Below, in pieces: positions 35,215 to 44,274 of a stretch of DNA of 64,000 nucleotides; the first letter of the stretch is position 1; each line of letters opens with the position of its first letter. Source of the DNA: Paenibacillus sp. GTDB taxonomy: Bacteria; Bacillota; Bacilli; Paenibacillales; YIM-B00363. The notes beneath the pieces were generated by a model. That model made no database searches. It was not told where the DNA came from and was given only the letters and a program-made list of their open reading frames with translations. Where the stretch lies: the NCBI RefSeq assembly GCF_035645195.1, contig NZ_DASQNA010000041.1, forward strand, positions 310,001 to 374,000. The letters run 5' to 3'. The position numbers were made by a program, and so were the translations under genes.

Positions 35215-35535
35215 CTATGCCTCCGAAGAAATCAACAGATCATACTTGTAACGAAGCAGCTCAAGCGCGTGTTGAACGTCCGTCTCCGAACGCAGATGAA
35301 CCGAGACCCAGTTCGATTCCGGCAGAACGTGGTGCGGCACCGCTTTGCCGAGCCTGATCGCTTCGTCGCACGCATGTTTCGGCAGGATAGAATCGACCAA
35401 AGACACGCCGTGAATATGGCCGATCTCCTTCCCGTTCAAGACGAATTCCGTTCCGCCGAACCGGTGCGGTCGCAGCTCCACGCCGGGCCAGGAACGAACC
35501 GTATCGATCAGCGCCGTTCCGTTCGCTTTCGTCAT
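35215..35535 (-). CDS. DUF5519 (luciferase-like) family protein
   Basis: 106 residues, cytoplasmic. LRPHRFGGTEFVLNGKEIGHIHG, WVSVHLRSETDVQHALELL and a His-rich centre fit the small DUF5519 family, sometimes labelled a luciferase domain, without known activity. It starts a few bases after the MFS gene stop and is probably in the same operon, controlled by the TetR repressor upstream. Confidence 0.75.
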   Translation of the reverse strand: MTKANGTALIDTVRSWPGVELRPHRFGGTEFVLNGKEIGHIHGVSLVDSILPKHACDEAIRLGKAVPHHVLPESNWVSVHLRSETDVQHALELLRYKYDLLISSEA

Positions 35536-35542
35536 GACGCCA

Positions 35543-36931
35543 TTACCTCCTTACGGCCAACAGCCGAGGCTCGGAACGTCTGCTCGGATCGAACCGCATT
35601 CGGTAGAACGCCAGCAGTCCTGCGTGTACAATTAGGAAGCCTAAAAATACGTTGGCGTACATCCCGGCGTTCGCGCCCGCAGCGAGCGGACTCCATCCGG
35701 GTGCATCCATCTCGAGCAGCAATCCGTAAACGATCGCGGCCATACCGCCGGCGATAAAGATAGTCATAGAAAACAGCCCCATGCCGATGCCGGCCTGCTC
35801 TTTCGGCAGCGTCTTGGACAACGAATTGGAGATGGCGACTTGGATGAACGTTTGGCCGACGTTGCCGAAAATCAGAAACAGCGGAATCGTCCAAACGGGC
35901 GCCGCGCCGGAAAACGCAGCGAGCAGTGCGGAACAGAACATGATCAACCCGGAGGCGAGCGTGTACAGGCTGGCGTTCCCTCTCCGGTCCGCCAGCTTCC
36001 CGCCCGTGCGGCTCAGCGCGAACGAAACGGTGGCGGCCGGTACGAGCGCAAAACCGATCCATTCGGACCCGAGTCCGTAGACGTCGGCGAGCAGCACCGG
36101 AGGCAGCAACGCCATGCCGCTCGAGACGCAGGAAATCAGGGCTGCCATCGCCAATCCGCTCGAGAAGCTCCGGTTCCGAAACAATACCGGCTGCACGAAC
36201 GGTTCGGACGCGGTCGAAAGCCTCCAAACAAGCAGGCAAAGCATCAAGCCCGCCGCCGCGAACAGCCATTCCGACAAATAGGTTGCGCCGAGCAGCGCGA
36301 GCGCGACCGTAGCGGCAAGCAGTGCGCCGCCGGTCCAATCGAGCTTCCCGGGATTCGGGTCGGGCTCGTCGTTCACGTATTTTCGGAAAAACGGCACCAA
36401 TGCCAGAACGAAGACGGGCGGAACGAACAGCCAGCGCCAATCCAAGACGGCGAGCAGCAGCGCGGCCGCGACGGGTCCGAGCGCGGTGCCGAGCGCCAAA
36501 CCGGCGGCGGTCATGCTCATCGCCCCGCCCCGCCGCTCCGGCGGAAAGTAACGGATCGGAATAAGCATCGCCGCCGCCGGAACGACCGCCGCGCCTGCCG
36601 CCTGCAAGAGACGGCCGGCCAACGCCTGCCAGAACGACGTCGACGCGAAGCCGATCAGCGAGCCGACGGCGAAGGCGATCAGCCCGAAGGTTACCAAATT
36701 TTTCAGTCGGTATCGATTCGCCAGTTTTCCATAAAAGACGCTTCCGAGCGCATATACGAGAAGATAGCCGGAAGAAAGCCAACTCGCCTGCGCCAAGTTG
36801 ATCCGAAATTCCGCTCTCAGTTCCGGCAGTACGATATTAAACGTGAGCACGCTCATCGCGCTGAAGACGGCGGTGATCAGCATGACGTGCATAATGCGGC
36901 GGCCGGCAAGTTCTTTGGATGAAATCTCCAT
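35543..36931 (-). CDS. MFS drug efflux transporter, DHA2 type
   Basis: 462 residues with about 14 predicted membrane helices. Motif A appears as GKLANRYRLKN after helix 2, and the antiporter motif C region reads ALGTALGPVAAALL. The family exports drugs or toxic metabolites using the proton gradient. Start ATG; a weak GGATG-type ribosome site is present. The gene lies directly downstream of tetR with an operator between, which is the standard layout for a repressor-controlled efflux pump. The substrate is unknown. Confidence 0.92.
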   Translation of the reverse strand: MEISSKELAGRRIMHVMLITAVFSAMSVLTFNIVLPELRAEFRINLAQASWLSSGYLLVYALGSVFYGKLANRYRLKNLVTFGLIAFAVGSLIGFASTSFWQALAGRLLQAAGAAVVPAAAMLIPIRYFPPERRGGAMSMTAAGLALGTALGPVAAALLLAVLDWRWLFVPPVFVLALVPFFRKYVNDEPDPNPGKLDWTGGALLAATVALALLGATYLSEWLFAAAGLMLCLLVWRLSTASEPFVQPVLFRNRSFSSGLAMAALISCVSSGMALLPPVLLADVYGLGSEWIGFALVPAATVSFALSRTGGKLADRRGNASLYTLASGLIMFCSALLAAFSGAAPVWTIPLFLIFGNVGQTFIQVAISNSLSKTLPKEQAGIGMGLFSMTIFIAGGMAAIVYGLLLEMDAPGWSPLAAGANAGMYANVFLGFLIVHAGLLAFYRMRFDPSRRSEPRLLAVRR

Positions 36932-36954
36932 GCGGACGACATCCTTTCATTAAA

Positions 36955-36976
36955 TGTTTGTAAGTACTTACTTACA
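36955..36976 (-). promoter_or_regulatory. TetR operator before the MFS gene
   Basis: 22 bases with core GTAAGTACTTAC plus a further TTACA. An identical 22-base copy in the same orientation lies at 37596-37617, upstream of the repressor gene. Confidence 0.8.
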
Positions 36977-36993
36977 CCCTGTGCAAGAAAAAA

Positions 36994-37578
36994 CTAGGGA
37001 GACAGCGCCCTAGCGAAAAGATCGACGCTATGCTCGATAAACGTATCGAGCGTAACGTCCGAGTTCGACGACTTCAATAAGTTGCTGCTGAACGCCCCTA
37101 AGTTCATCCACATGAACGACATGGCCGTCATTTCCGGATCGATCGGGGCGATTTTCCCTTGTTCGAGGAGCGTCCCGAAGTAGTTCGTCAGCAGCTTCTT
37201 CAGCTGGACCGGATGCTGCGAAGCTTGCTCGCGCACTTCCTCGGGCAGCCGGCTGCCGCCCTTTTGCGCGATGTTGATCAGCTTCCGGTTCCGGTTCATG
37301 ATCGCATGATACGTCCGGCCGATCAAAATCAAATCCGTCCGAACGTCCCACGTTAGGCGCTCGTTGAACAGCTTCGTCATTTCGCCGGCGTAATGATACC
37401 GTTCGAACGCTGCGACGAGCAGCGCCTGTTTGCTGCCGAAATGCCGAAACAGCGTCACTTCGCTCACTCCGGCCGCCGCGGCGATCTCCTTCGTCGTCGT
37501 ACCGTCGTACCCCTGTTCCGCGATCAGGTCAATCGCCGCCAAAATCAATTTATCCCCGGTGCTAGGCGCTTGGCTCAC
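36994..37578 (-). CDS. TetR family repressor
   Basis: 194 residues. The N-terminal HTH has the TetR signature GYDGTTTKEIAAAAGVSEVTLFRHFGSKQ in two parts (residues about 20-50). The C-terminal ligand domain is unassigned. Start ATG. Identical operators lie on both sides of the gene, so it should repress itself and the MFS-DUF5519 genes, with relief by a pump substrate. Confidence 0.93.
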   Translation of the reverse strand: MSQAPSTGDKLILAAIDLIAEQGYDGTTTKEIAAAAGVSEVTLFRHFGSKQALLVAAFERYHYAGEMTKLFNERLTWDVRTDLILIGRTYHAIMNRNRKLINIAQKGGSRLPEEVREQASQHPVQLKKLLTNYFGTLLEQGKIAPIDPEMTAMSFMWMNLGAFSSNLLKSSNSDVTLDTFIEHSVDLFARALSP

Positions 37579-37595
37579 GAATCGTTCCTGCCCCC

Positions 37596-37617
37596 TGTTT
37601 GTAAGTACTTACTTACA
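37596..37617 (-). promoter_or_regulatory. TetR operator before the tetR gene
   Basis: Exact copy of the 22-base site at 36955-36976, including the flanking TGTTT. It lies about 18 bases upstream of the repressor start. Confidence 0.8.
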
Positions 37618-37673
37618 TCCAATTATTCACAGTTCCGCCCGTACTGTCAAGAAATAAATTAATTCCCCGCAAT

Positions 37674-38723
37674 CTACATATAGTGAACGATGTATCGTGC
37701 ATCCTCACCCACCCCGCCTAGGAGAGCGGAACTCCGGTTCCGCTGCCACGGAAGGCCCAGAAAATATAACCCTGGGATGGGGCTTACTCCTCGAAAATGA
37801 AGGGGTTTTCCACCCTCATCTCTTGCTCCGGCAATTTGTATCCAACCGTAATCCGACGCGAACCCCGTAGCCCAAATAATATTTTGGAATGTACGTTTCC
37901 GGCCGTCATGAAACACGAGCGATTCCCCCTCAACCCCGACAACTCTTGGGTAGGATTGGATCAAGCTTTGACGAATGGATCTTTTCAATTCGAACCCGAA
38001 GATGGGGTCCGGCTGTTTTCGAAGCCATTTCCCGAACGGAGAATCCGCTGCACACGTATAAATTCCGGCCTTCCCCATCCAATGAAAAATGCTCTTTCCC
38101 AGGAAAGTAATCGGAAGGAATTTTACATGATGGCCGATCGATATAGCTGTAGATTTACCTGCAAACGAAAGCTCCACTGCAATTTGAGCGCCGGAATTTC
38201 CTCCGCCGACGACAATCGCGTTTCCTGCTTGGAGTTCATCAGGGTTCCGATACTCCGAGGAGTGCAGCTGCACGATGTTCCCGGGAAGTTGCTTCGAGAA
38301 CGGTGGAATCGAAGGGTTTTGAAAAGGACCTGTGGCCACAATGATCCGATTCGCGGCCATCGTTCCGCGATTGGTCTCTACGATAAACCACCCTTCTTCA
38401 ACGCGGGTCAAGCAGGTGACTTCGGTTTGGTGCAGGATCGGAAGTGCGAATGTTTCACTGTATAATGCTAAATAATTCGCAATTTCATCCTTCAGGGCAT
38501 ACCCTTCCCGATCTCCGTTAAGCGGCAACCCCGGAAGACTGCTGAACCACCGCGGCGTGAACAACTTTAATGAATCGTATCGAGTCCTCCACGTTTCCCC
38601 TGTCCGGCGTCCTCGGTCCAATATAAGAAAATCCCTTTGCATTTGTTTCAGATAATACCCGACAGCCAGTCCGGCTTGTCCTCCGCCAATGACGAGAACA
38701 TCTACACGGCGAATCTTCGTCAT
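37674..38723 (-). CDS. Flavin-containing monooxygenase-like NAD(P)/FAD oxidoreductase
   Basis: 349 residues. FAD site GGGQAGLAVGYYLK (residues 13-26) and NADPH site GGGNSGAQIAVEL (about 172-184) are clear, with TGETWRTRYDSLKLFTPRW and a late ATGFASDYGWI. This is the CzcO/YhgN-type group often found beside metal or arsenic resistance genes, with unknown substrates. It follows the cadA-type gene by about 70 bases on the same strand and may be co-transcribed. The usual FMO FxGxxxHxxx motif is not evident, so Baeyer-Villiger activity should not be assumed. Confidence 0.87.
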   Translation of the reverse strand: MTKIRRVDVLVIGGGQAGLAVGYYLKQMQRDFLILDRGRRTGETWRTRYDSLKLFTPRWFSSLPGLPLNGDREGYALKDEIANYLALYSETFALPILHQTEVTCLTRVEEGWFIVETNRGTMAANRIIVATGPFQNPSIPPFSKQLPGNIVQLHSSEYRNPDELQAGNAIVVGGGNSGAQIAVELSFAGKSTAISIGHHVKFLPITFLGKSIFHWMGKAGIYTCAADSPFGKWLRKQPDPIFGFELKRSIRQSLIQSYPRVVGVEGESLVFHDGRKRTFQNIIWATGFASDYGWIQIAGARDEGGKPLHFRGVSPIPGLYFLGLPWQRNRSSALLGGVGEDARYIVHYM

Positions 38724-38793
38724 CTCAAATTCCTCCTGCCGATAAACGTAGTCAGAGCAGAAGCGATGACTTCGGCTCCTGCTCCTTCGTTTA

Positions 38794-41337
38794 CTACTTT
38801 TCTTTTAACGCAAGCAGCCTCATGCTGTTCAGGATGACGAGGATCGCGGCCCCTGTGTCGCTTAATACAGCGAGCCACAGCGTAAGCCAACCCGGGAAAA
38901 TCAACGCCAAGGCAATGAATTTGACGACCAGAGAGAATACGATGTTTTGCTTAATAATGGTCGTGGCTTGCCGACTCAGACGGATCGTATGCGGCAGCTT
39001 CTCCAGATTATCGGCCATAAGGACGATATCGGCGGTCTCCATCGCGGTATCGGTTCCCGCTCCTCCCATCGCAATTCCGAGATCGGCCGTCGCGAGTGCA
39101 GGAGCGTCGTTAATTCCATCGCCGACCATAGCGACCTTATAGCCTTCTTGCTGCATTTGCTTTACGGCGTCCACCTTTTGCTCCGGGAGCAAATCGGCGA
39201 AATAACGGGTAACCCCGGCCTGCGAAGAAATGTTCTTCGCGGTCCCTTCATTATCGCCGGTCAGCATAATAAGCTCTCGGACGCCCGCCCCTTTCAGCTT
39301 CGACACCGCGTCAACCGTAACGCCGCGGATGGTATCCGCAACGGCGATCATGCCGATCAGCGAATCACGGGTGCCGACCAGCACCAGCGAATTCCCTTCG
39401 TTCTGAAGCTGCGCTGATTTCGCCAGAACGGGACCGATCGGTACGTTCATTTCTTGGAACAGCTTCAAATTGCCGGCGAAGTATTCCGTTCCGTCGATCG
39501 TCGCTTGTACGCCTTTCCCGACAATGGCTCGGAATCCTTCTCCTTCCCGCATCGGAATGCTTTTCCGAACAGCATGCTGTACAATCGCTTGCGCGATCGG
39601 ATGCTTCGATTGCTCCTCTAACGTCCGCGCGATCGACAAAACCGTTTGCTCCGGCACGCCATACGCTTCAACGAAGGTCACTTTCGGCTTGCCTTCCGTT
39701 AACGTTCCCGTCTTATCGAACGCGATCGCATCGATCTTCCCTGCGATTTCGAGGAAGGCGCCGCCTTTGATCAAAACGCCGTTTTTGGCGGCGTTGCCGA
39801 TCGCCGATACGATCGCTACAGGCGTAGAAATCACGAGAGCGCATGGACAGGCAACGACAAGAAGCTCTAATCCGCGATAAAACCATTCCGCCCGCGTCCC
39901 CCAGCCGAGCAATGGAGGAAACCCGATCACAAGCAGCGCGACAAGAAAGACGACTGGAGTATAAATTGACGCAAACCGATCGACGAACGCCTCCGTTGGC
40001 GCCTTCTTCTCCTGCGCTTCTTCAACAAGCTGAATGATTTTTGCGACCGTTGTATCTTCGACTAACTTCGTCACGCGGATTTCTAACGAACCCTCTTCGT
40101 TAATCGTGCCTGCGTAAACGAAGTCGCCTTGTTGCTTGTCGACGGGAATGGACTCTCCCGTGATGGGCGCTTGGTTTACGGTGGAAGTTCCTTTCCTCAC
40201 TTCCCCATCCAGCGGGATTCGTTCCCCAGGCTTTACGACGACCGTCTGGCCGACGGCGACATCCTCCACCGGGACGCGCACCAATCCCTCAGGCTTTTGC
40301 ACCCAAGCTTCCGGCGGCGTCAAATCCATTAACTTCCGGATGGACTCTCTCGTTTTATCGATCGATCGGTTCTGCAGCACGTTGCCGACTCCGAATAACC
40401 ATACGACTGTAGCGCCCTCGAACCATTCTCCGATCAGTGCCGCCCCGATCGCCGCAGCGCTCATCAAGACGTTCATATCCAAGGAACGGCTCTTCAGTGC
40501 ATAATAGGCGCTCTTTACCGGCTTATACCCCCCTGCGATCATGGAAACCAAATACAGGAATGTCGTAACGGTTGGAGAGACGCCGGTGAACGATCCGACG
40601 AAGCCCAGAAGCAGCGTAACGCCGGACAACGTAATTAACGCATTCCCGGAGGAGTTCGCCCTCCCTTCCGTCGCCGTTTTCCGTTTCCTAGAGGCGGGCG
40701 TTGCTTTGTAGCCGATTTTGGCAACTTCTTTGACAATATCCTCGATCGAGTCATCGTGCTCGATGCGCATTTTCCCCGTCGAGAAGTTGACCTCGACCTG
40801 TTTTACGTTCGGCAGTTTCTTCAGATGATTTTCAATGGTGAGTGCGCAAGAGCCGCAGTCCATCCCTTCGATCTCGTAGAACTGCAAGGCCGATCCAGCC
40901 GTCCGCACCTCTTCCGCCGCAAAACCTAATTTCTTCACTTCTCCCGGAATCCGATCGAACGCAGCCGCGTCGTCGGCGTATACCTGCATTTTCGAAGTGT
41001 TAAAATTTACGGTTACGTCTTGGATGGCGGGAACGTTCTTTAGCCCTTTCACGATGGTATTGGCACAGGATGGGCAGTCCATGCCGGTGATGGTGTAAGT
41101 TCTCTGCTGCCCGCCGGTTTCTTTCTTCCCCGCAGCGCAACAGGGGGTTCCCGCATTATTCCCCTCCGCAGTTTGAATGCCGGCTTCGTCACCCGAGCAA
41201 CAAGAGGATGCCTGTTTCTCGTCTGCTTTTGGGGATGGAGGAACCAATGTGAAATCCAAACTTTTATAGGTAGATCTGCTGCCAGCCGCTGTACTCGGAG
41301 CGCCGCAACATGAATCCTTTCGATCTTCGCGACTCAT
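38794..41337 (-). CDS. cadA: Heavy-metal P1B-type ATPase, CadA/ZntA type
   Basis: 847 residues. Exports Cd(II), Zn(II) or Pb(II) with ATP. The N-terminus carries three CC pairs (residues 10-11, 46-47, 66-67), then two HMA domains with GMDCPSC (Cys88/Cys91) and GMDCGSC (about 160). Eight membrane helices are expected. The metal site CPC is in VACPCALV, the phosphorylated Asp in DKTGTLTEG (about 541), and the hinge motif in GDGINDAPAL. The start ATG follows the cadC gene by about 15 bases. CPC with CC-rich N-termini fits Cd/Zn rather than Cu. Confidence 0.95.
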   Translation of the reverse strand: MSREDRKDSCCGAPSTAAGSRSTYKSLDFTLVPPSPKADEKQASSCCSGDEAGIQTAEGNNAGTPCCAAGKKETGGQQRTYTITGMDCPSCANTIVKGLKNVPAIQDVTVNFNTSKMQVYADDAAAFDRIPGEVKKLGFAAEEVRTAGSALQFYEIEGMDCGSCALTIENHLKKLPNVKQVEVNFSTGKMRIEHDDSIEDIVKEVAKIGYKATPASRKRKTATEGRANSSGNALITLSGVTLLLGFVGSFTGVSPTVTTFLYLVSMIAGGYKPVKSAYYALKSRSLDMNVLMSAAAIGAALIGEWFEGATVVWLFGVGNVLQNRSIDKTRESIRKLMDLTPPEAWVQKPEGLVRVPVEDVAVGQTVVVKPGERIPLDGEVRKGTSTVNQAPITGESIPVDKQQGDFVYAGTINEEGSLEIRVTKLVEDTTVAKIIQLVEEAQEKKAPTEAFVDRFASIYTPVVFLVALLVIGFPPLLGWGTRAEWFYRGLELLVVACPCALVISTPVAIVSAIGNAAKNGVLIKGGAFLEIAGKIDAIAFDKTGTLTEGKPKVTFVEAYGVPEQTVLSIARTLEEQSKHPIAQAIVQHAVRKSIPMREGEGFRAIVGKGVQATIDGTEYFAGNLKLFQEMNVPIGPVLAKSAQLQNEGNSLVLVGTRDSLIGMIAVADTIRGVTVDAVSKLKGAGVRELIMLTGDNEGTAKNISSQAGVTRYFADLLPEQKVDAVKQMQQEGYKVAMVGDGINDAPALATADLGIAMGGAGTDTAMETADIVLMADNLEKLPHTIRLSRQATTIIKQNIVFSLVVKFIALALIFPGWLTLWLAVLSDTGAAILVILNSMRLLALKEK

Positions 41338-41352
41338 CGGGTTTCGCTCCTT

Positions 41353-41727
41353 TTACACGAGTATTTTGTTTTCCATGCTATGCTGTAAAGCCATCCATAT
41401 CAGTTGTTTGACATGTTCGTCATCCAAAGAGTAAAAAACGAGCTTGCCTTCCTTTCGATACTTCGCGAGGCCGAGGTTCCGCAGCAATCGCAAATGATGC
41501 GATGCATTCGGGATCGTCGTCCCGATGATGTTCGCAACATCGCAGACGCACAGCTCATCCGTTCGACAGAGCATAAGTGCGATTTTCGCGCGCGTATCAT
41601 CCGCTAAGGCCTTAAAAATCTTCGTCATCCCAAGCGTATCGTAAGAGGCTAGTTCCTGCTTCAGCCGGGAGACCTTCTCCTCGTCGTAACAAAACACATC
41701 GCAAACGTCGCTCATGTTCGGCACCAC
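41353..41727 (-). CDS. cadC: ArsR/SmtB metal-responsive repressor, CadC type
   Basis: 124 residues. Metal site ELCVCD at the start of helix alpha-3 and N-terminal Cys residues (SDVCDVFCYDE) match the CadC group that senses Cd, Pb and Zn through an N-terminal plus alpha-3N site. A winged helix follows (TIPNASHHLRLLRNLGLAKYR). It precedes cadA in one operon and should release it on metal binding. An inverted repeat upstream is the likely operator. Confidence 0.93.
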   Translation of the reverse strand: MVPNMSDVCDVFCYDEEKVSRLKQELASYDTLGMTKIFKALADDTRAKIALMLCRTDELCVCDVANIIGTTIPNASHHLRLLRNLGLAKYRKEGKLVFYSLDDEHVKQLIWMALQHSMENKILV

Positions 41728-41742
41728 ACATTCTCATATTCG

Positions 41743-41782
41743 TTTGAATGTAAAAATATCATATCGATGCAGATTATTCAAA
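41743..41782 (-). promoter_or_regulatory. Putative CadC operator
   Basis: TTTGAAT (41743-41749) and ATTCAAA (41776-41782) form an inverted pair in an AT-rich stretch just upstream of cadC. ATTCAAA words are typical of CadC operators, although the gap here is longer than in the classical site. Confidence 0.45.
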
Positions 41783-41807
41783 CATGTATTTAAACGTTCC
41801 AACGAAA

Positions 41808-41844
41808 GAGCCATCTTATTAGCATTTGCCTAATAAGATGGCTC
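41808..41844 (-). terminator. Long perfect hairpin after the VOC gene
   Basis: 14-bp perfect stem GAGCCATCTTATTA/TAATAAGATGGCTC with a 9-base loop, then CTTTCGTT on the minus strand. The T run is short, but stem strength suggests termination. Confidence 0.65.
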
Positions 41845-41883
41845 TTCAACAGAAATGATATTTTCGTCTGGGGGAAGTGTCCG

Positions 41884-42267
41884 TTACTTCTGTATGAGCT
41901 GAATGAGATTCCCGCACGTATCGTCGAAAACCGCTATCGTGAATTCGCCCATTGTGGTTGGCTGTATGGTAAATCTTACGCCGCTTTCCAGTAATCGATT
42001 GTATTCTTTATGGAGATCTGCGACGCCGAACATCGTTGCGGGGATGCCGTCGGAAAAAATTTTCTTTTGATACTCTTTGGCGGCCGGATGGTCATTCGGT
42101 TCGAGCAACAACTCGGTACCTTCTTGGTTTTCGGGAGAAACCAACGTAATCCACCTAAATTTCCCCATAGGAACGTCATGCTTCTTTACAAAACCCAGCG
42201 TTTCCGTATAAAACTGCAATGCCTTGTCTTGATCTTGAACGAATAAACTCGTAATAATAATGTTCAA
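41884..42267 (-). CDS. VOC family protein (glyoxalase/bleomycin-resistance fold)
   Basis: 127 residues with the two beta-alpha-beta-beta-beta repeats of the fold: FVQDQDKALQFYTETLGF, then GVADLHKEYNRLLESGVRF and a closing FDDTCGNLIQLIQ. The start codon is TTG behind GGAGGG. Enzyme activity cannot be assigned. It lies 36 bases after an ArsR-type regulator on the same strand. This ArsR-VOC pair is common in Bacillales. Confidence 0.88.
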   Translation of the reverse strand: MNIIITSLFVQDQDKALQFYTETLGFVKKHDVPMGKFRWITLVSPENQEGTELLLEPNDHPAAKEYQKKIFSDGIPATMFGVADLHKEYNRLLESGVRFTIQPTTMGEFTIAVFDDTCGNLIQLIQK

Positions 42268-42303
42268 CTCGTTTCCCTCCTTTGTTATGGTCAGCGTTAC
42301 GGC

Positions 42304-42582
42304 TTACTCAATCCATCCGTTCAGCAAATTTTTAAGCGGTTCGTTGTTGAATCGTAAAATTCGAAACTTCCCCTTCTTTACGGACTTGACGAGCCCTGCA
42401 TCTTCCAAGAGGGCAAGATGCTTTGCGATCGCCTGACGCGTGATGGGAATGTCGTGCTTCATAATGAGACGCACCGAAAGCTCATACAGCGTCATCTCGT
42501 TGCGTTCGCATAATTCGTCTAACATAAGCCGCCGCGTCGAGTCGGCAAGCGCTTTGAATATAACATCTCTATCCTTCGTCAT
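42304..42582 (-). CDS. ArsR-type HTH regulator, leaderless start
   Basis: 92 residues from ATG 42582 (MTKDRDVIFKALAD). An in-frame ATG at 42690 would add 36 residues lying across the promoter and is rejected. Winged helix with DSTRRLMLDELCERNEMTLYEL and TRQAIAKHLALLEDAGLV; no metal-binding Cys cluster. There is no ribosome site, and the -10 box ends only six bases before the ATG, so the message is probably leaderless. It is likely to regulate itself and the VOC gene. Confidence 0.85.
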   Translation of the reverse strand: MTKDRDVIFKALADSTRRLMLDELCERNEMTLYELSVRLIMKHDIPITRQAIAKHLALLEDAGLVKSVKKGKFRILRFNNEPLKNLLNGWIE

Positions 42583-42588
42583 ATTTCG

Positions 42589-42618
42589 AGTATACGCAAC
42601 CCGTTGGTTGCTTGTCAA
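42589..42618 (-). promoter_or_regulatory. Strong sigma-A promoter giving a leaderless transcript
   Basis: TTGACA (42618-42613), 18 bases, TATACT (42594-42589), six bases, ATG. The -35 region lies in TTGCTT...AAGCAA inverted repeats that could bind the regulator. Confidence 0.75.
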
Positions 42619-42726
42619 GGATAAGCAACTACAGAGTTGCATGATACACAAAAAGACAACCGCATGGGAGCGGTTGGGAGTTACGATCATGATGCCGTTC
42701 GTAGGCGACCATCCGGAATCCGCACA

Positions 42727-44148
42727 TCATTGTTGAATAGGAAGCTTAACGGTAACCGTCGTCCCCTCGTTGACTCGGCTCTCGATCTGAATCGTGCCAT
42801 TGTGCTCCTTGACGATCTTAAAACAAATCATAAGACCGAGCCCCGTGCCTTTCCCCTTGAGACTATAGAACGGCTCTCCAAGATGTGCCAGCCGATCCGC
42901 AGGAATCCCGCATCCGTCGTCGTTTATCGTAATAACCGCTTGGCCATCGTTCGTTCGAGACAGCTTGATGCGAACCGTTCCGCCGTCTGGCAGAGCTTCA
43001 ATAGCATTTTTAATAATATTGGTAAACGCCTGCTTCAAATGATTCCCTTCACCGTAGATGTATTCCGGATCGAAATCGGTTTTCACCTCGATTTGCACAT
43101 TGTTCAAGGTCGCCTGCGGTTCCAGCAGCTTCGAGGCGGCTTTCACGAGGCTTACGATATCGGCTTTTTGGAAGGATACCGCCTGCGGCTTCGCGACCAT
43201 CAAAAATTCATTGGTAATCTCTTCGATCCGTTCGATCTCGCTGAGCAGAATATCATGATACTGGCTGTACTTTCCGGAGCTCGACTCTTTCATCAAGGAG
43301 ATGAAGCCTTTGATCGTGGTCAGAGGGTTTCGGATTTCGTGGGCGATGCCCGCGGCCAGTTCCCCAAGAACGGACAGCTGTTCGGCTTTGCGCAGCAGCT
43401 GTTCCGTTTGCATGCGGTCGGATATGTTACGAGAGAACAAAAGCAGCTCCGTAACTTCCCCTTTCTCGTTCTTAATCGCCTTCCCTACCGATTCGAACCA
43501 AACATAGATGCCGTCTTTATGGAGAATTCGATACACGCAATTGGTCATTTGGAGGTCCTTGAGTATATTTCCGTGGCTCTCCATAATAAGCGGGATATCT
43601 TCGGGGTGAAAGATATCATAAGGGAATATCGACCGCATTTCATCCGGCTCGTACCCAAGATGCGACTTGCATGAAGCGCTTACAAATGTATAGCTTCCAT
43701 CCGGTTTGTGGCGAGTGATTACATCGACCGAATGCTCGGTCAACAAACGGTACTGTTGTTCGTAAAGCAAATGGGCGCTGATGTCCATCAAATTGTAAAG
43801 AAAGCACGACTCCCCGCCGCATCCGTTCATTACGGAAACATTCACCAATACCCAAATGGGATGACCTTCCCTGTGGATCAGGCGAAGCATATGCGGTTTG
43901 TCGTGGGGCGTTGCCTCTTGCACTTGTTCGACATGCTGTTGATGGACCTGCAGATCAAGGGGACATACCATCTCTTTAAGATGGCGATGAAGTAATTCGT
44001 GGGGGGAATATCCGAGCAACCGGGCGGCCGATGCGTTGATTTTCGTAATCGTTCCATCGAATGACACCAAGAGAATCCCTGTAGGAACCTGCTCGACAAG
44101 ACGGTCAAAAAGCTCGTGCTGGAACTGTAGGCTCTTTTTGTTAGTCAA
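42727..44148 (-). CDS. PAS-domain sensor histidine kinase, cytoplasmic
   Basis: 473 residues with no membrane helix. Two PAS domains (about 8-130 and 130-250) precede HisKA with the phospho-acceptor His about 271 in GIAHEIRNPLTTIKGF. The ATPase domain has NIIKNAIEALPDGG, DDGCGIP and GTGLGLMICFKIVKEH. Start TTG behind GGAGG. It resembles Bacillus KinA/KinE-type sporulation kinases in layout. No response regulator lies beside it, which agrees with a phosphorelay role through Spo0F, but that is inference. Confidence 0.92.
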   Translation of the reverse strand: MTNKKSLQFQHELFDRLVEQVPTGILLVSFDGTITKINASAARLLGYSPHELLHRHLKEMVCPLDLQVHQQHVEQVQEATPHDKPHMLRLIHREGHPIWVLVNVSVMNGCGGESCFLYNLMDISAHLLYEQQYRLLTEHSVDVITRHKPDGSYTFVSASCKSHLGYEPDEMRSIFPYDIFHPEDIPLIMESHGNILKDLQMTNCVYRILHKDGIYVWFESVGKAIKNEKGEVTELLLFSRNISDRMQTEQLLRKAEQLSVLGELAAGIAHEIRNPLTTIKGFISLMKESSSGKYSQYHDILLSEIERIEEITNEFLMVAKPQAVSFQKADIVSLVKAASKLLEPQATLNNVQIEVKTDFDPEYIYGEGNHLKQAFTNIIKNAIEALPDGGTVRIKLSRTNDGQAVITINDDGCGIPADRLAHLGEPFYSLKGKGTGLGLMICFKIVKEHNGTIQIESRVNEGTTVTVKLPIQQ

Positions 44149-44274
44149 AATCGATCCTCCATATCCTAACTAGGGATCATAATCGATGATTTTAAAGTAA
44201 CAGGATTTAATAAAAAATAAAAGACTTCGACGGAAAATTCTTAATATTGTTCACGTGCGCAAAATGGCTCGCAC

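Noticed and set aside
35840-36922. 360-codon plus-strand frame
   Set aside because: Antisense to the MFS gene; low-complexity Arg/Gln-rich translation, no family resemblance.
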